Assembly: GCA_017632495.1 (NCBI GenBank)
Contig: JAGBRG010000052.1
Location: forward strand, 1 to 14,756
Source: Spirochaetales bacterium
Lineage (GTDB): Bacteria; Spirochaetota; Spirochaetia; Sphaerochaetales; Sphaerochaetaceae
Length of the DNA stretch: 14,756 bases
Direction: 5' to 3'
This document shows positions 1 through 6,696 of the stretch, piece by piece (the stretch's first letter is position 1; each line of letters begins with the position of its first letter). Below the pieces are notes generated by a model. It was not told the origin of the DNA. It saw only the letters and a list, made by a program, of their open reading frames with translations, and did no database searches. The position numbers were made by a program, and so were the translations under genes.

Positions 1-57
1 AGCCTCGCTAGGAACAAGGTTCATTTTCCAGTTACCAGCAATATATAACTTTCTCAT
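1..57 (-). CDS. tpiA: Triosephosphate isomerase, N-terminal fragment (cut by window edge)
   Basis: The ATG is at 57-55 and the reading frame runs off the left end of the window, so only 19 residues are visible. They start MRKLYIAGNWKMN, the almost invariant N-terminus of triosephosphate isomerase. N9 and K11 are the substrate-binding Asn and catalytic Lys of the family. The enzyme interconverts dihydroxyacetone phosphate and glyceraldehyde 3-phosphate in the cytoplasm. A purine-rich GGAAAGGA ribosome binding site lies just upstream, and the gene starts 18 nt after the pgk stop. It is therefore almost certainly the third gene of a gap-pgk-tpiA glycolytic operon. The rest of the protein cannot be assessed. 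Confidence 0.93.
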   Translation of the reverse strand, partial: MRKLYIAGNWKMNLVPSEA

Positions 58-75
58 TTCTAAATTCCTTTCCAA

Positions 76-1257
76 TTATTTCTCAAGGGCCTTGATGCCT
101 GGGAGAGTCTTTCCCTCAAGGAACTCAAGTGATGCTCCGCCGCCTGTTGAGACGTGGCTGATCTTGTCAGCAAGACCGAACTTGTTGATGGCTGCAACTG
201 AATCTCCGCCGCCAACGACTGTGATAGCCTTGGATGCTGCAAGAGCCTTTGCAACTGCCTCAGTTCCCTTTGCGAAGGAAGCGAACTCAAAGACTCCCAT
301 CGGGCCGTTCCATACGACTGACTTTGCGTCTGAAAGAGCATCGACGATGAGCTTTGTTGTCTTGGGTCCGATATCCATTCCCATGAGGTTCTCAGGAATA
401 TCAACAGAATCAACTGCAACCGGCTTTGCATCCTCTGCGAAGGCTTCTGCGCAGATGTGGTCAACAGGAAGGATGACATTGACCTTCTTTGCCTTTGCTG
501 CGGCAAGGAAGTTCTTTGCTGTATCAAGGAAATCGTCCTCAACAAGGGACTTTCCGATTGAATGACCCTGAACCTTGAGGAATGTGTAAGCCATTCCGCC
601 GCCGATGACGATTGTGTTACAGGTCTTGACCAGTGACTCCAGGACGGAAATCTTGGAAGAAACCTTTGAACCGCCGATGATGGCGACAAACGGCTTCTCA
701 GGATTCTCCAAAAGCGGAGCCATGAACTTTACTTCCTTCTCAATGAGGAAGCCTGCATATGCAGGAAGATAGTGTGCAACACCCTCTGTGGAGGCGTGTG
801 CTCTGTGAGCTGTTCCGAATGCATCGTTCACATAGATGTCACCGAATGATGCCAGCTCCTTTGCGAATGACGGATTATTCTCTTCTTCATCAGGATAGAA
901 TCTGCAGTTCTCAAGAAGAAGAACCTCGCCCGGCTTAAGAGCCTCGACTTCCTTCTTCACCTCAGGGCCGATTACATCGGATGCGACCTTGACTTTTCTT
1001 CCGAGAAGCTCTTCGAACTTCTTTCCAACCGGAATCATTGAGAAATCCGGATTCTTCTTTCCCTTCGGGCGGCCGAAGTGGCTCATCACGACAAGTGATG
1101 CACCAGGCTGATCAAGGATGTACTTGATTGTAGGAAGTGCAGCAACGATTCTTGTTGCATCTGTGACCTTACCGTCCTTGAGAGGAACGTTGAAATCAAC
1201 ACGGATAAGAACTCTCTTGTTCTTAAGATCGGCTTCTCTGATTGTGTTAAGAACCAT
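76..1257 (-). CDS. pgk: Phosphoglycerate kinase
   Basis: The 393-residue protein has the usual length for bacterial phosphoglycerate kinase. This cytoplasmic enzyme makes ATP from 1,3-bisphosphoglycerate and ADP in lower glycolysis. The N-terminal substrate domain carries RVDFNVPL (about residues 19-26) and SHFGRPKG (59-66). The middle has ENCRFYPDEE, and NDAFGTAHRAHAS, a hallmark of the family. The C-terminal nucleotide domain has the GGGDSVAA loop starting at about residue 349 and a GGGASLEFLEG motif. The ATG at 1257 is preceded by AGGAG at good spacing and translates straight into the conserved N-terminus. The gene lies 79 nt after gap, across a strong hairpin, and 18 nt before tpiA. Nothing in the sequence suggests damage. 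Confidence 0.98.
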   Translation of the reverse strand: MVLNTIREADLKNKRVLIRVDFNVPLKDGKVTDATRIVAALPTIKYILDQPGASLVVMSHFGRPKGKKNPDFSMIPVGKKFEELLGRKVKVASDVIGPEVKKEVEALKPGEVLLLENCRFYPDEEENNPSFAKELASFGDIYVNDAFGTAHRAHASTEGVAHYLPAYAGFLIEKEVKFMAPLLENPEKPFVAIIGGSKVSSKISVLESLVKTCNTIVIGGGMAYTFLKVQGHSIGKSLVEDDFLDTAKNFLAAAKAKKVNVILPVDHICAEAFAEDAKPVAVDSVDIPENLMGMDIGPKTTKLIVDALSDAKSVVWNGPMGVFEFASFAKGTEAVAKALAASKAITVVGGGDSVAAINKFGLADKISHVSTGGGASLEFLEGKTLPGIKALEK

Positions 1258-1293
1258 TTTATTCTCCTGAAAATAGTTATCTCTTATACAAGA

Positions 1294-1320
1294 TTCAGGC
1301 CTGCGCGAGGCAGGCCTGAA
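1294..1320 (-). terminator. Intercistronic hairpin between gap and pgk
   Basis: A perfect inverted repeat, TTCAGGCCTG / CAGGCCTGAA, gives a 10-bp GC-rich stem with a 7-nt loop, starting 16 nt after the gap stop codon. On the minus-strand transcript the stem is followed by UCUUGUAU, not a clean uridine run, and pgk begins 36 nt further on with its own ribosome binding site. I therefore read it as a partial (attenuating) terminator or an RNA-stabilising 3' structure for gap, rather than the end of the operon. The structure is seen directly; its role is inferred. Confidence 0.6.
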
Positions 1321-1336
1321 ATCAGTCAGCTGAAAC

Positions 1337-2344
1337 TCAGCCGTTGACCTTCTTCATGTAAGCAATGAGGTCGAGAACCTTGTTGGAGTATCCGATCTCG
1401 TTGTCATACCATGAAACAACCTTGACGAATGTGTCGGTAAGTGCGATACCGGCCTTTGCGTCGAAGATGGAAGTTCTTGTGTCACCGAGGAAGTCTGATG
1501 AAACAACTGCGTCCTCTGTGTATCCGAGGATACCCTTCAGCTCGCCGTCTGCAGCCTTCTTCATTGCAGCACAGATCTCGTCATACTTTGCCGGCTTGGC
1601 AAGATTGACTGTGAGGTCAACAACAGAAACATCAAGAGTAGGAACTCTCATTGACATACCTGTGAGCTTGCCGTTGAGGGAAGGAATGACCTTTCCGACA
1701 GCCTTTGCAGCACCTGTTGAGGAAGGAATGATGTTACCGGAAGCAGCACGTCCGCCTCTCCAGTCCTTCATTGAAACACCGTCAACAGTCTTCTGTGTAG
1801 CTGTTGTTGAGTGAACAGTTGTCATAATACCATCTGTGATTCCCCAGTTGTCGTTGAGAACCTTAGCGATCGGTGCAAGGCAGTTTGTTGTGCAGGAAGC
1901 GTTTGAAACGAACTGTGTGCCCTTGACATAGCTCTTCTCGTTGACGCCGACGACGAACATCGGAGTGTCATCCTTTGAAGGAGCTGACATGACAACGTAC
2001 TTAGCACCTGCGTTGATATGAGCCTGTGCCTTCTCCTTTGTGAGGAAGAGACCTGTTGACTCTACGACATATTCTGCTCCGACCTCATCCCACTTAAGCT
2101 CGTTGGGGTCCTTGCATGCTGTAACACGGACAGCCTTTCCGTCGACGATGAGAAGGTTCTTGTCGACATCAGCCTCAATTGTTCCCTCGTATGTACCGTG
2201 CATGGTGTCATACTTGAGCATGTAAGCCAGATAATCAACAGGGCAAAGGTCGTTGATTCCGACAATCTCGATGTCCTTTCTCTTCATTGCAGCGCGGAAG
2301 ACAAAGCGTCCGATTCTACCAAATCCATTAATACCAACTTTCAT
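1337..2344 (-). CDS. gap: Glyceraldehyde-3-phosphate dehydrogenase, type I
   Basis: The 335-residue enzyme oxidises glyceraldehyde 3-phosphate to 1,3-bisphosphoglycerate using NAD+, in the cytoplasm. The N-terminal Rossmann fold begins MKVGINGFGRIGR, with the NAD-selective Asp in GINDL (residue 32). The catalytic motif SNASCTTNCLAP contains C151, and the partner histidine is H178 in TTVHSTTATQ. The C-terminal WYDNEIGYS motif is complete. The frame stays open for 28 more codons upstream, but the ATG at 2344 is chosen because the family's N-terminus starts exactly there, GGAGG precedes it at 9 nt, and a promoter occupies the open upstream stretch. The gene heads a gap-pgk-tpiA operon. NAD rather than NADP use is inferred from the Asp. 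Confidence 0.98.
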   Translation of the reverse strand: MKVGINGFGRIGRFVFRAAMKRKDIEIVGINDLCPVDYLAYMLKYDTMHGTYEGTIEADVDKNLLIVDGKAVRVTACKDPNELKWDEVGAEYVVESTGLFLTKEKAQAHINAGAKYVVMSAPSKDDTPMFVVGVNEKSYVKGTQFVSNASCTTNCLAPIAKVLNDNWGITDGIMTTVHSTTATQKTVDGVSMKDWRGGRAASGNIIPSSTGAAKAVGKVIPSLNGKLTGMSMRVPTLDVSVVDLTVNLAKPAKYDEICAAMKKAADGELKGILGYTEDAVVSSDFLGDTRTSIFDAKAGIALTDTFVKVVSWYDNEIGYSNKVLDLIAYMKKVNG

Positions 2345-2353
2345 TATGAAAAT

Positions 2354-2358
2354 CCTCC
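2354..2358 (-). promoter_or_regulatory. Ribosome binding site of gap
   Basis: GGAGG on the minus strand lies 9 nt before the ATG at 2344. It decides between this start and the longer open frame that would begin near 2428. Confidence 0.85.
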
Positions 2359-2377
2359 ATATCGAATTGACAGCAAA

Positions 2378-2407
2378 ACTATATTCTAAAAGTAATATAA
2401 GAGTCAA
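2378..2407 (-). promoter_or_regulatory. Sigma70-type promoter of the gap-pgk-tpiA operon
   Basis: On the minus strand, TTGACT (2407-2402, five of six matches to the -35 consensus) and TATAGT (2383-2378, five of six to the -10) are separated by 18 nt. The spacer is AT-rich. Initiation about 7 nt downstream would give a leader of roughly 27 nt, just enough for the GGAGG site. The element lies in the gap between flhF and gap, so the glycolytic genes are probably transcribed independently of the division and protease genes upstream. I saw no operator or riboswitch in the short leader. Confidence 0.65.
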
Positions 2408-2428
2408 TAAACCCAGGGCTTCAATCAA

Positions 2429-3715
2429 TCATTCATCAGAACCGATTTGAGTGTTCCAAAGAGAATTGAAGTCCATGTTAAATCCGCGAAGCAGACTCAG
2501 AACGAATGCACTTGATGCCTTGTGGATGTCGCGGGGAACCATCTGGCCGTCTGTGATGAACAGAAGCGGAATATGCTTGCTGTGGCAGATGGATAAAATA
2601 TTTCCTATTGTCTGGGTTTCATCAGTCTTTGTGACTATCACGGATGTGATTTTGAACATCTTGAACTGATCAAAGACATTATCTATGTCTATCTTCTTCA
2701 TGGAAGCGCTTACAGCCAGATAACACTTGATGTCCTTCCTGTCAGGAACGTTGAGCATGGTCTGGAGCTTTACGTTAAGCTCGTTGTCCCTGGGGCTTCT
2801 GCCGATTGTATCAATTAAAATAAGCTCGGCATCGCCTGATTGCTCAAGAGCCTCGAAGAACTGAGACTCGTCATCAGCACGCATGACAGGAATGTTCAGG
2901 GCCTTGCCGAAGCTTTCAATCTGCTCGTAAGCCCCTACTCTGAACGAATCCATTGTTATGATACGGACTTTCTTTCTGAGTTCCTCAGGAGGAAGGGTTC
3001 CGTAGATTGCCGCAATCTTTGCAATTGTAGTTGTCTTTCCCACACCTGTAGGTCCTACAAGAGCAAAGACCTTAGGCGGATGAAGCTGGCTGTTGTGGTC
3101 AATGTCAACGGAGCTGACGATTCTGTCCACAATCAGAAGCTCAAACTCATCCTTGGAAGGAACAGCAGGAAGAGCCGGCTCAAGCTGCTTTCTGAGATCC
3201 GAGACAATCCAGCTGATATAGTCTTCGGAAAAATCATTCATTGAAAGAACAGCTCTTGCGTGATCCATCAGATTCTCAAGAGGATCATCTTCTGCTTCAG
3301 GTTCGACTTCAGGCTCTGCTACAGGAGCTTCCGGGGCTTTTTCCTCGACCTGGGGTTCTTCCAGGACAACAGGCTCCTCAGGCTCAAGTGCAGGATCCGG
3401 GGTATTGGAATCAGGATCAGGGGTATAGGCTTCTTTCTCAAAGCGCCTTATGTCCCTCTCCTCTTCCTTTTCCTTTATCTGCTGGGATGCATTGGATGCG
3501 TCTTTAGAACTGCGTTGGGCAGGCTTTGCCTTCTTGGGAGCTTCTCCTTCTGCAAGAAAGCATGTCAGCTCACAGTGTCTTTTCTTTCCGATGCCGAGAA
3601 AACCTTTCTCAACTACATCTTTTCTGCTGTGGATACGGATCATGTCACCGTACTGTTCACGAGCCGATCTCACTGCATCTTCATATGTAGGCGCAACGAT
3701 TGTAATGTAGTTCAC
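2429..3715 (-). CDS. flhF: FlhF, SRP-family GTPase for flagellar placement
   Basis: This 428-residue protein matches FlhF, the signal-recognition-particle-type GTPase that sets flagellar position and number at the inner face of the membrane. Residues 1-55 form the N-terminal domain (with GFLGIGKK). Residues 56-145 are a charged Glu/Pro-rich linker. The rest is the NG GTPase domain: G1 GPTGVGKT (221-228), MDSFRVGAYEQ (255-265), G3 DTIGRSPRD (302-310), G4 TKTDE (362-366), and TDGQMVPRDI near 388-397. All nucleotide-binding motifs are intact. The DTIGRSPRD and PRDI motifs favour FlhF over Ffh or FtsY, and no M domain is present. The start is GTG at 3715, preceded by GGAG. It follows hslU by 67 nt, where relatives carry the flgB flagellar operon, but no other flagellar gene is visible here. 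Confidence 0.9.
   Translation of the reverse strand: MNYITIVAPTYEDAVRSAREQYGDMIRIHSRKDVVEKGFLGIGKKRHCELTCFLAEGEAPKKAKPAQRSSKDASNASQQIKEKEEERDIRRFEKEAYTPDPDSNTPDPALEPEEPVVLEEPQVEEKAPEAPVAEPEVEPEAEDDPLENLMDHARAVLSMNDFSEDYISWIVSDLRKQLEPALPAVPSKDEFELLIVDRIVSSVDIDHNSQLHPPKVFALVGPTGVGKTTTIAKIAAIYGTLPPEELRKKVRIITMDSFRVGAYEQIESFGKALNIPVMRADDESQFFEALEQSGDAELILIDTIGRSPRDNELNVKLQTMLNVPDRKDIKCYLAVSASMKKIDIDNVFDQFKMFKITSVIVTKTDETQTIGNILSICHSKHIPLLFITDGQMVPRDIHKASSAFVLSLLRGFNMDFNSLWNTQIGSDE
3391..3432 (-). repeat. Imperfect 21-bp tandem duplication in the flhF linker
   Basis: Two adjacent 21-bp units (3391-3411 and 3412-3432) share a nearly identical 15-bp core, differing at one base. They encode repeated TPDP units in the Glu/Pro-rich linker of FlhF. 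The 21-bp period keeps the frame, so copy number could change without breaking the gene. Confidence 0.7.
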
Positions 3716-3721
3716 TTCGCA

Positions 3722-3726
3722 TCTCC
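3722..3726 (-). promoter_or_regulatory. Ribosome binding site supporting the GTG start of flhF
   Basis: GGAGA on the minus strand ends 6 nt before the GTG at 3715. It supports this non-ATG start, after which the translation enters the conserved N-terminal domain. Confidence 0.7.
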
Positions 3727-3782
3727 GGAAAAACAGAAGTTCTCAGTTTGAGGATATCATCAAATTGAAGATGAGGCTAGAG

Positions 3783-5213
3783 TCACAGAATATATCTGCT
3801 CAGATCCTGGTTCTTGACCACATCGGACAGCCTTTCGTCCACGTATTCTCTGGTAATCTCGACAGTCTGACCGCCCATCTCGCTTGCGTTGAAGCTAAGG
3901 TCGTCCAAAAGTGTCTCCATTATCGTATAGAGCCTTCTTGCACCGATGTTCTCTGTTGTGGAGTTGACCTCATAGGCAATCTCGCTTACACGGTGGATAG
4001 CCTCGTCGGTAAAGACAACATCAACGCCCTCGGTCTTCAGAAGCTCCTTGTACTGAAGCGTGATTGCGTTCTCAGGCTCCTTGAGGATTCTGAAAAAGTC
4101 ATCAGCTGAAAGTGCATCAAGCTCGACTCTGAGCGGGAAACGTCCCTGAAGCTCAGGAATAAGGTCGCTTGGCTTTGACACGTGGAAGGCACCTGCTGCG
4201 ATGAAGAGGATGTGAGAAGTATCGATGACACCCCACTTGGTGGTGACCTTTGTACCTTCGACAATCGGAAGGATATCCCTCTGAACTCCCTCTCTTGAGA
4301 CATCCGGGCTGGATGAGGAGCTGTTCTTTCCGGCGATCTTGTCTATCTCGTCGATGAAGATGATTCCCATCTGCTCGGTTCTTTCCTTGGCTATTTCGTT
4401 GGCCTTCTCCTGGTCGACGCTGCGCTCGGACTCTTCTTCTGTGAAAAGCTCTCTGGCCCTTTTGACGCTGACCTTGCGCTTTCTGTTTCTGGGACCGCCC
4501 TGTGCGGCGTTCTGGAAGATGGATCCAAGGCTGTTCATGGCATTCTGAATGTCATCCATGGTTCCGCCCATCAGCTCTATTCCTACCTTGGGGCGCATCA
4601 GCTGACTTGGAATCTCAACTTCTGTGTTGTCCAGAAGGCCTGCTCTGAGCTGAGCACGGATCTGCTCGCGTGCGCTGATTCTGGCGTTATCGAACTGAAC
4701 ATCAGTATTTGCAGTGGAATTGACATTGGGAATCAGAAGATCAAGAATCCTCTCCTCCACTCTTGATTCCACAGCCTTGGCGTTCTCTGCGGCAAGCTCT
4801 CGCCTTACCATAGAGACGGCGCTTCCCATAAGATCACGGACCATTGACTCAACATCACGGCCTACATAACCCACCTCAGTGTACTTGGTGGCCTCAACCT
4901 TGATGAAAGGAGCGTTTGAAAGCCTTGCGATACGGCGGGCGATCTCCGTCTTTCCGACTCCCGTGGGCCCTATCATGATTATGTTCTTTGGATAGACTTC
5001 CTCGCGGATCTTGTCCGGAAGTCTCTTTCTTCTTGTTCTGTTTCTCAGGGCCACGGCGATTGTGCGTTTAGCTTTTTCCTGGCCTATGACATATTTGTTG
5101 AGCTCTGCGACAATCTGAGACGGAACCATCTCATCAAGTGAAATTGTCTTTTTCTTCTCCTCAGGCTGTACAGCCAGCTCCTTATCCTCTTTTACGACTA
5201 TCTGGTCAGCCAT
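3783..5213 (-). CDS. hslU: HslU (ClpY), ATPase subunit of the HslUV protease
   Basis: The 476-residue AAA+ unfoldase recognises substrates and feeds them into the HslV peptidase chamber in the cytoplasm. The N-terminal region has TISLDEMVPSQIVAELNKYV, followed by IGQEKAK and Walker A GPTGVGKT (82-89). The pore loop GYVGRD is at 115-120, the HslU-specific intermediate domain follows, and Walker B IIFIDEID is at about 284-291. The C-terminus ends DLSRYIL, the conserved tail that docks into HslV. At 476 residues it is about 30 longer than the E. coli protein, mainly through a charged N-terminal extension and the intermediate domain. The ATG at 5213 shares one base with the hslV stop codon and has GAGGAG upstream, so the pair is translationally coupled. 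Confidence 0.97.
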   Translation of the reverse strand: MADQIVVKEDKELAVQPEEKKKTISLDEMVPSQIVAELNKYVIGQEKAKRTIAVALRNRTRRKRLPDKIREEVYPKNIIMIGPTGVGKTEIARRIARLSNAPFIKVEATKYTEVGYVGRDVESMVRDLMGSAVSMVRRELAAENAKAVESRVEERILDLLIPNVNSTANTDVQFDNARISAREQIRAQLRAGLLDNTEVEIPSQLMRPKVGIELMGGTMDDIQNAMNSLGSIFQNAAQGGPRNRKRKVSVKRARELFTEEESERSVDQEKANEIAKERTEQMGIIFIDEIDKIAGKNSSSSSPDVSREGVQRDILPIVEGTKVTTKWGVIDTSHILFIAAGAFHVSKPSDLIPELQGRFPLRVELDALSADDFFRILKEPENAITLQYKELLKTEGVDVVFTDEAIHRVSEIAYEVNSTTENIGARRLYTIMETLLDDLSFNASEMGGQTVEITREYVDERLSDVVKNQDLSRYIL

Positions 5214-5749
5214 CAGCCTATCTCCTCATATGTGAAGTTTGTGTCAGTGTAGATGCAGATCGAGCTTGCAATCTCAAGAGACTTAAGCGCAATCTCCTTT
5301 GCGCTGAGGTCCTTTGCACAGTCAAGGTAGGCCCTGGCTGCCGCAGCTGCGAAGTTTCCGCCGCTTCCGATGGCAACAGCATCATACTCGGGCTCAAGAA
5401 CATCGCCGGTTCCTGTGATGAGGAAGATCTTCTTTCCGTCGGTGGCAAGAATCATTGCCTCGAGCTTACGCAGGGCGCGGTCCATCCTCCACTCCTTTGC
5501 AAGTTCCACAGAAGCTCTGGTAAGGTCTCCGTTGACCTCTGAAAGCTTCTTCTCAAGAAGCTCGCGGAGCGTGATGGCATCCGAAGTTCCGCCTGCAAAT
5601 CCTACTGCAATCTTATCCTGAAATATCTTTCTTACCTTGTGGGCATTGCCCTTCATGATCGTATCACCGGCTGTGACCTGTCCGTCGCCTGCTATACAGA
5701 CTTTGTTGTCCTTCTTGACCGCTATGATGGACGTTCCTCTGAAACTCAT
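5213..5749 (-). CDS. hslV: HslV (ClpQ), peptidase subunit of the HslUV protease
   Basis: The 178-residue N-terminal-nucleophile hydrolase is the proteolytic core of HslUV, a two-ring complex related to the proteasome beta subunit. Family motifs are clear: GDGQVTAGDT, KGNAHKVRKIF, GFAGGTSDAITL, ASVELAKEWRMDRALRKLEA and IGSGGNFAAAAARA. The protein begins MSFRGTSIIAV, so the expected Thr nucleophile (T6) is preceded by a five-residue stretch. E. coli HslV exposes its Thr simply by losing Met. The ATG overlaps the xerC stop by 4 nt and has GGAGG about 8 nt upstream. The hslU start follows at once. The xerC-hslV-hslU order matches codV-codW-codX of B. subtilis. Confidence 0.97.
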   Translation of the reverse strand: MSFRGTSIIAVKKDNKVCIAGDGQVTAGDTIMKGNAHKVRKIFQDKIAVGFAGGTSDAITLRELLEKKLSEVNGDLTRASVELAKEWRMDRALRKLEAMILATDGKKIFLITGTGDVLEPEYDAVAIGSGGNFAAAAARAYLDCAKDLSAKEIALKSLEIASSICIYTDTNFTYEEIG

Positions 5750-6669
5750 TTGTCATTCCTCCCATGCGGATGGCTGTTTCTGTACACCTGCTCAAGTCTC
5801 TTTCCCGTCACGTGGGTGTAAATCTGCGTGGTTCCTATGCTCTCATGACCCAGAAGAACCTGCACCACCCTTATGTCCGAATCATTGTCTATCAGATGCG
5901 TCGCGAACGAATGCCGAAAGACATGAGGGGTGAACTTCTTGGTGAGGCCAAGCCTCAACCTGTACTTGTCAAAAATACTGTGAACAGTGGAAAGCGGCAA
6001 CTTCTTTCCCTTGTTATTTATCAGAACCGTCCCGTCATCCTCTGTTTTGCACCTTCGGATCACCTCCTGACGCTCTGGAAGATAGAGCTCAAGCATTTCT
6101 TTTGCCCTGTTTGTCAGAAATACATAGCGCTGCTTGTTCCCCTTTCCCGTGACGATGATCCGCCTGGAATCAAAGTCAATGTCGGATATCTTCATCCCAA
6201 GAACCTCACTAAGTCTGCAGCCTGTTGAGTAGAACAGGTTGAACATGGTCACTTCCATGAGCGAGGTATAATCGTCCGTAGGACAGCTTAAGATCATCTC
6301 TATTTCTTCTCTGGCAAGGACTGTGGGAATCTTACGGGTGTTCTTTGCCCCTGAGACTCTCTTAAACGGGTCCACCGTCACAACAGAATTCTCAAGAAGG
6401 CTTCTGAAGAACATCCTGTTTCCGCTTAAAATCCTGTTGATGCTGGCTGGGCTCAGATCCTGGTCGTAGAGGTCCGCAACAAAAGTACGTGCATCCTCAT
6501 AGACCATTTCAGTCACACTGAGGTCGTGGGAGACAAGAAAATCATCGAGTCTTTTCAGATCATGGGCATATGAGACTACGGTTTTTTCGCTATAGCCCTG
6601 AACATCCTTAAGATATTGCAGAAATGAGTCTATGTATGCCCTGTTCTGAGTCTGCTTATCCACGCCCAT
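5746..6669 (-). CDS. xerC: Xer tyrosine recombinase (XerC/CodV position)
   Basis: This 307-residue tyrosine recombinase probably resolves chromosome dimers at a dif site at division. An N-terminal core-binding SAM-like domain (about 8-95) is followed by the catalytic domain with the complete set of active residues: R152 (GCRLSE), K176 (GKGNKQ), H249 and R252 (TPHVFRHSFATH), H275 (LLGHESI) and Y284 (TTQIYTHV). The XerC name rests on its position directly before hslV, as in codV-codW-codX. By sequence its tail (IRVVQVLLGH) is also XerD-like, so the C/D assignment is uncertain. It follows dprA by 27 nt. I see no Shine-Dalgarno site before the ATG at 6669, unlike every other complete gene here except rsmH, so the start is less certain. 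Confidence 0.88.
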   Translation of the reverse strand: MGVDKQTQNRAYIDSFLQYLKDVQGYSEKTVVSYAHDLKRLDDFLVSHDLSVTEMVYEDARTFVADLYDQDLSPASINRILSGNRMFFRSLLENSVVTVDPFKRVSGAKNTRKIPTVLAREEIEMILSCPTDDYTSLMEVTMFNLFYSTGCRLSEVLGMKISDIDFDSRRIIVTGKGNKQRYVFLTNRAKEMLELYLPERQEVIRRCKTEDDGTVLINNKGKKLPLSTVHSIFDKYRLRLGLTKKFTPHVFRHSFATHLIDNDSDIRVVQVLLGHESIGTTQIYTHVTGKRLEQVYRNSHPHGRNDK

Positions 6670-6696
6670 GGCATAATATTAAATGATTTTAGGCTT

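Noticed and set aside
92..565. 157-codon open frame on the plus strand opposite pgk, and similar antisense frames throughout
   Set aside because: They are shadows of biased codon use in real minus-strand genes; none shows a known motif.
2409..2425. Short palindromic stretch after flhF considered as a terminator
   Set aside because: The two halves are separated by one base, which cannot form a hairpin loop, and there is no strong stem.
2345..2428. 28-codon N-terminal extension of gap
   Set aside because: The family's conserved N-terminus begins at the Met at 2344, which has GGAGG before it, and the extension overlaps a good promoter.
6656..6664. DnaA-box-like TTATCCACG
   Set aside because: It is single, inside coding sequence, one base off consensus, and has no other boxes or AT-rich unwinding region nearby.
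6671..6681. TATTAT -10-like sequence before xerC
   Set aside because: No -35 hexamer occurs at a usable distance and the region is simply AT-rich.
6664..6696. AT-rich sequence between dprA and xerC resembling a dif site (TTATG arm with a 6-bp centre)
   Set aside because: Only the innermost bases match; the two arms are not symmetrical and one overlaps the xerC start codon.
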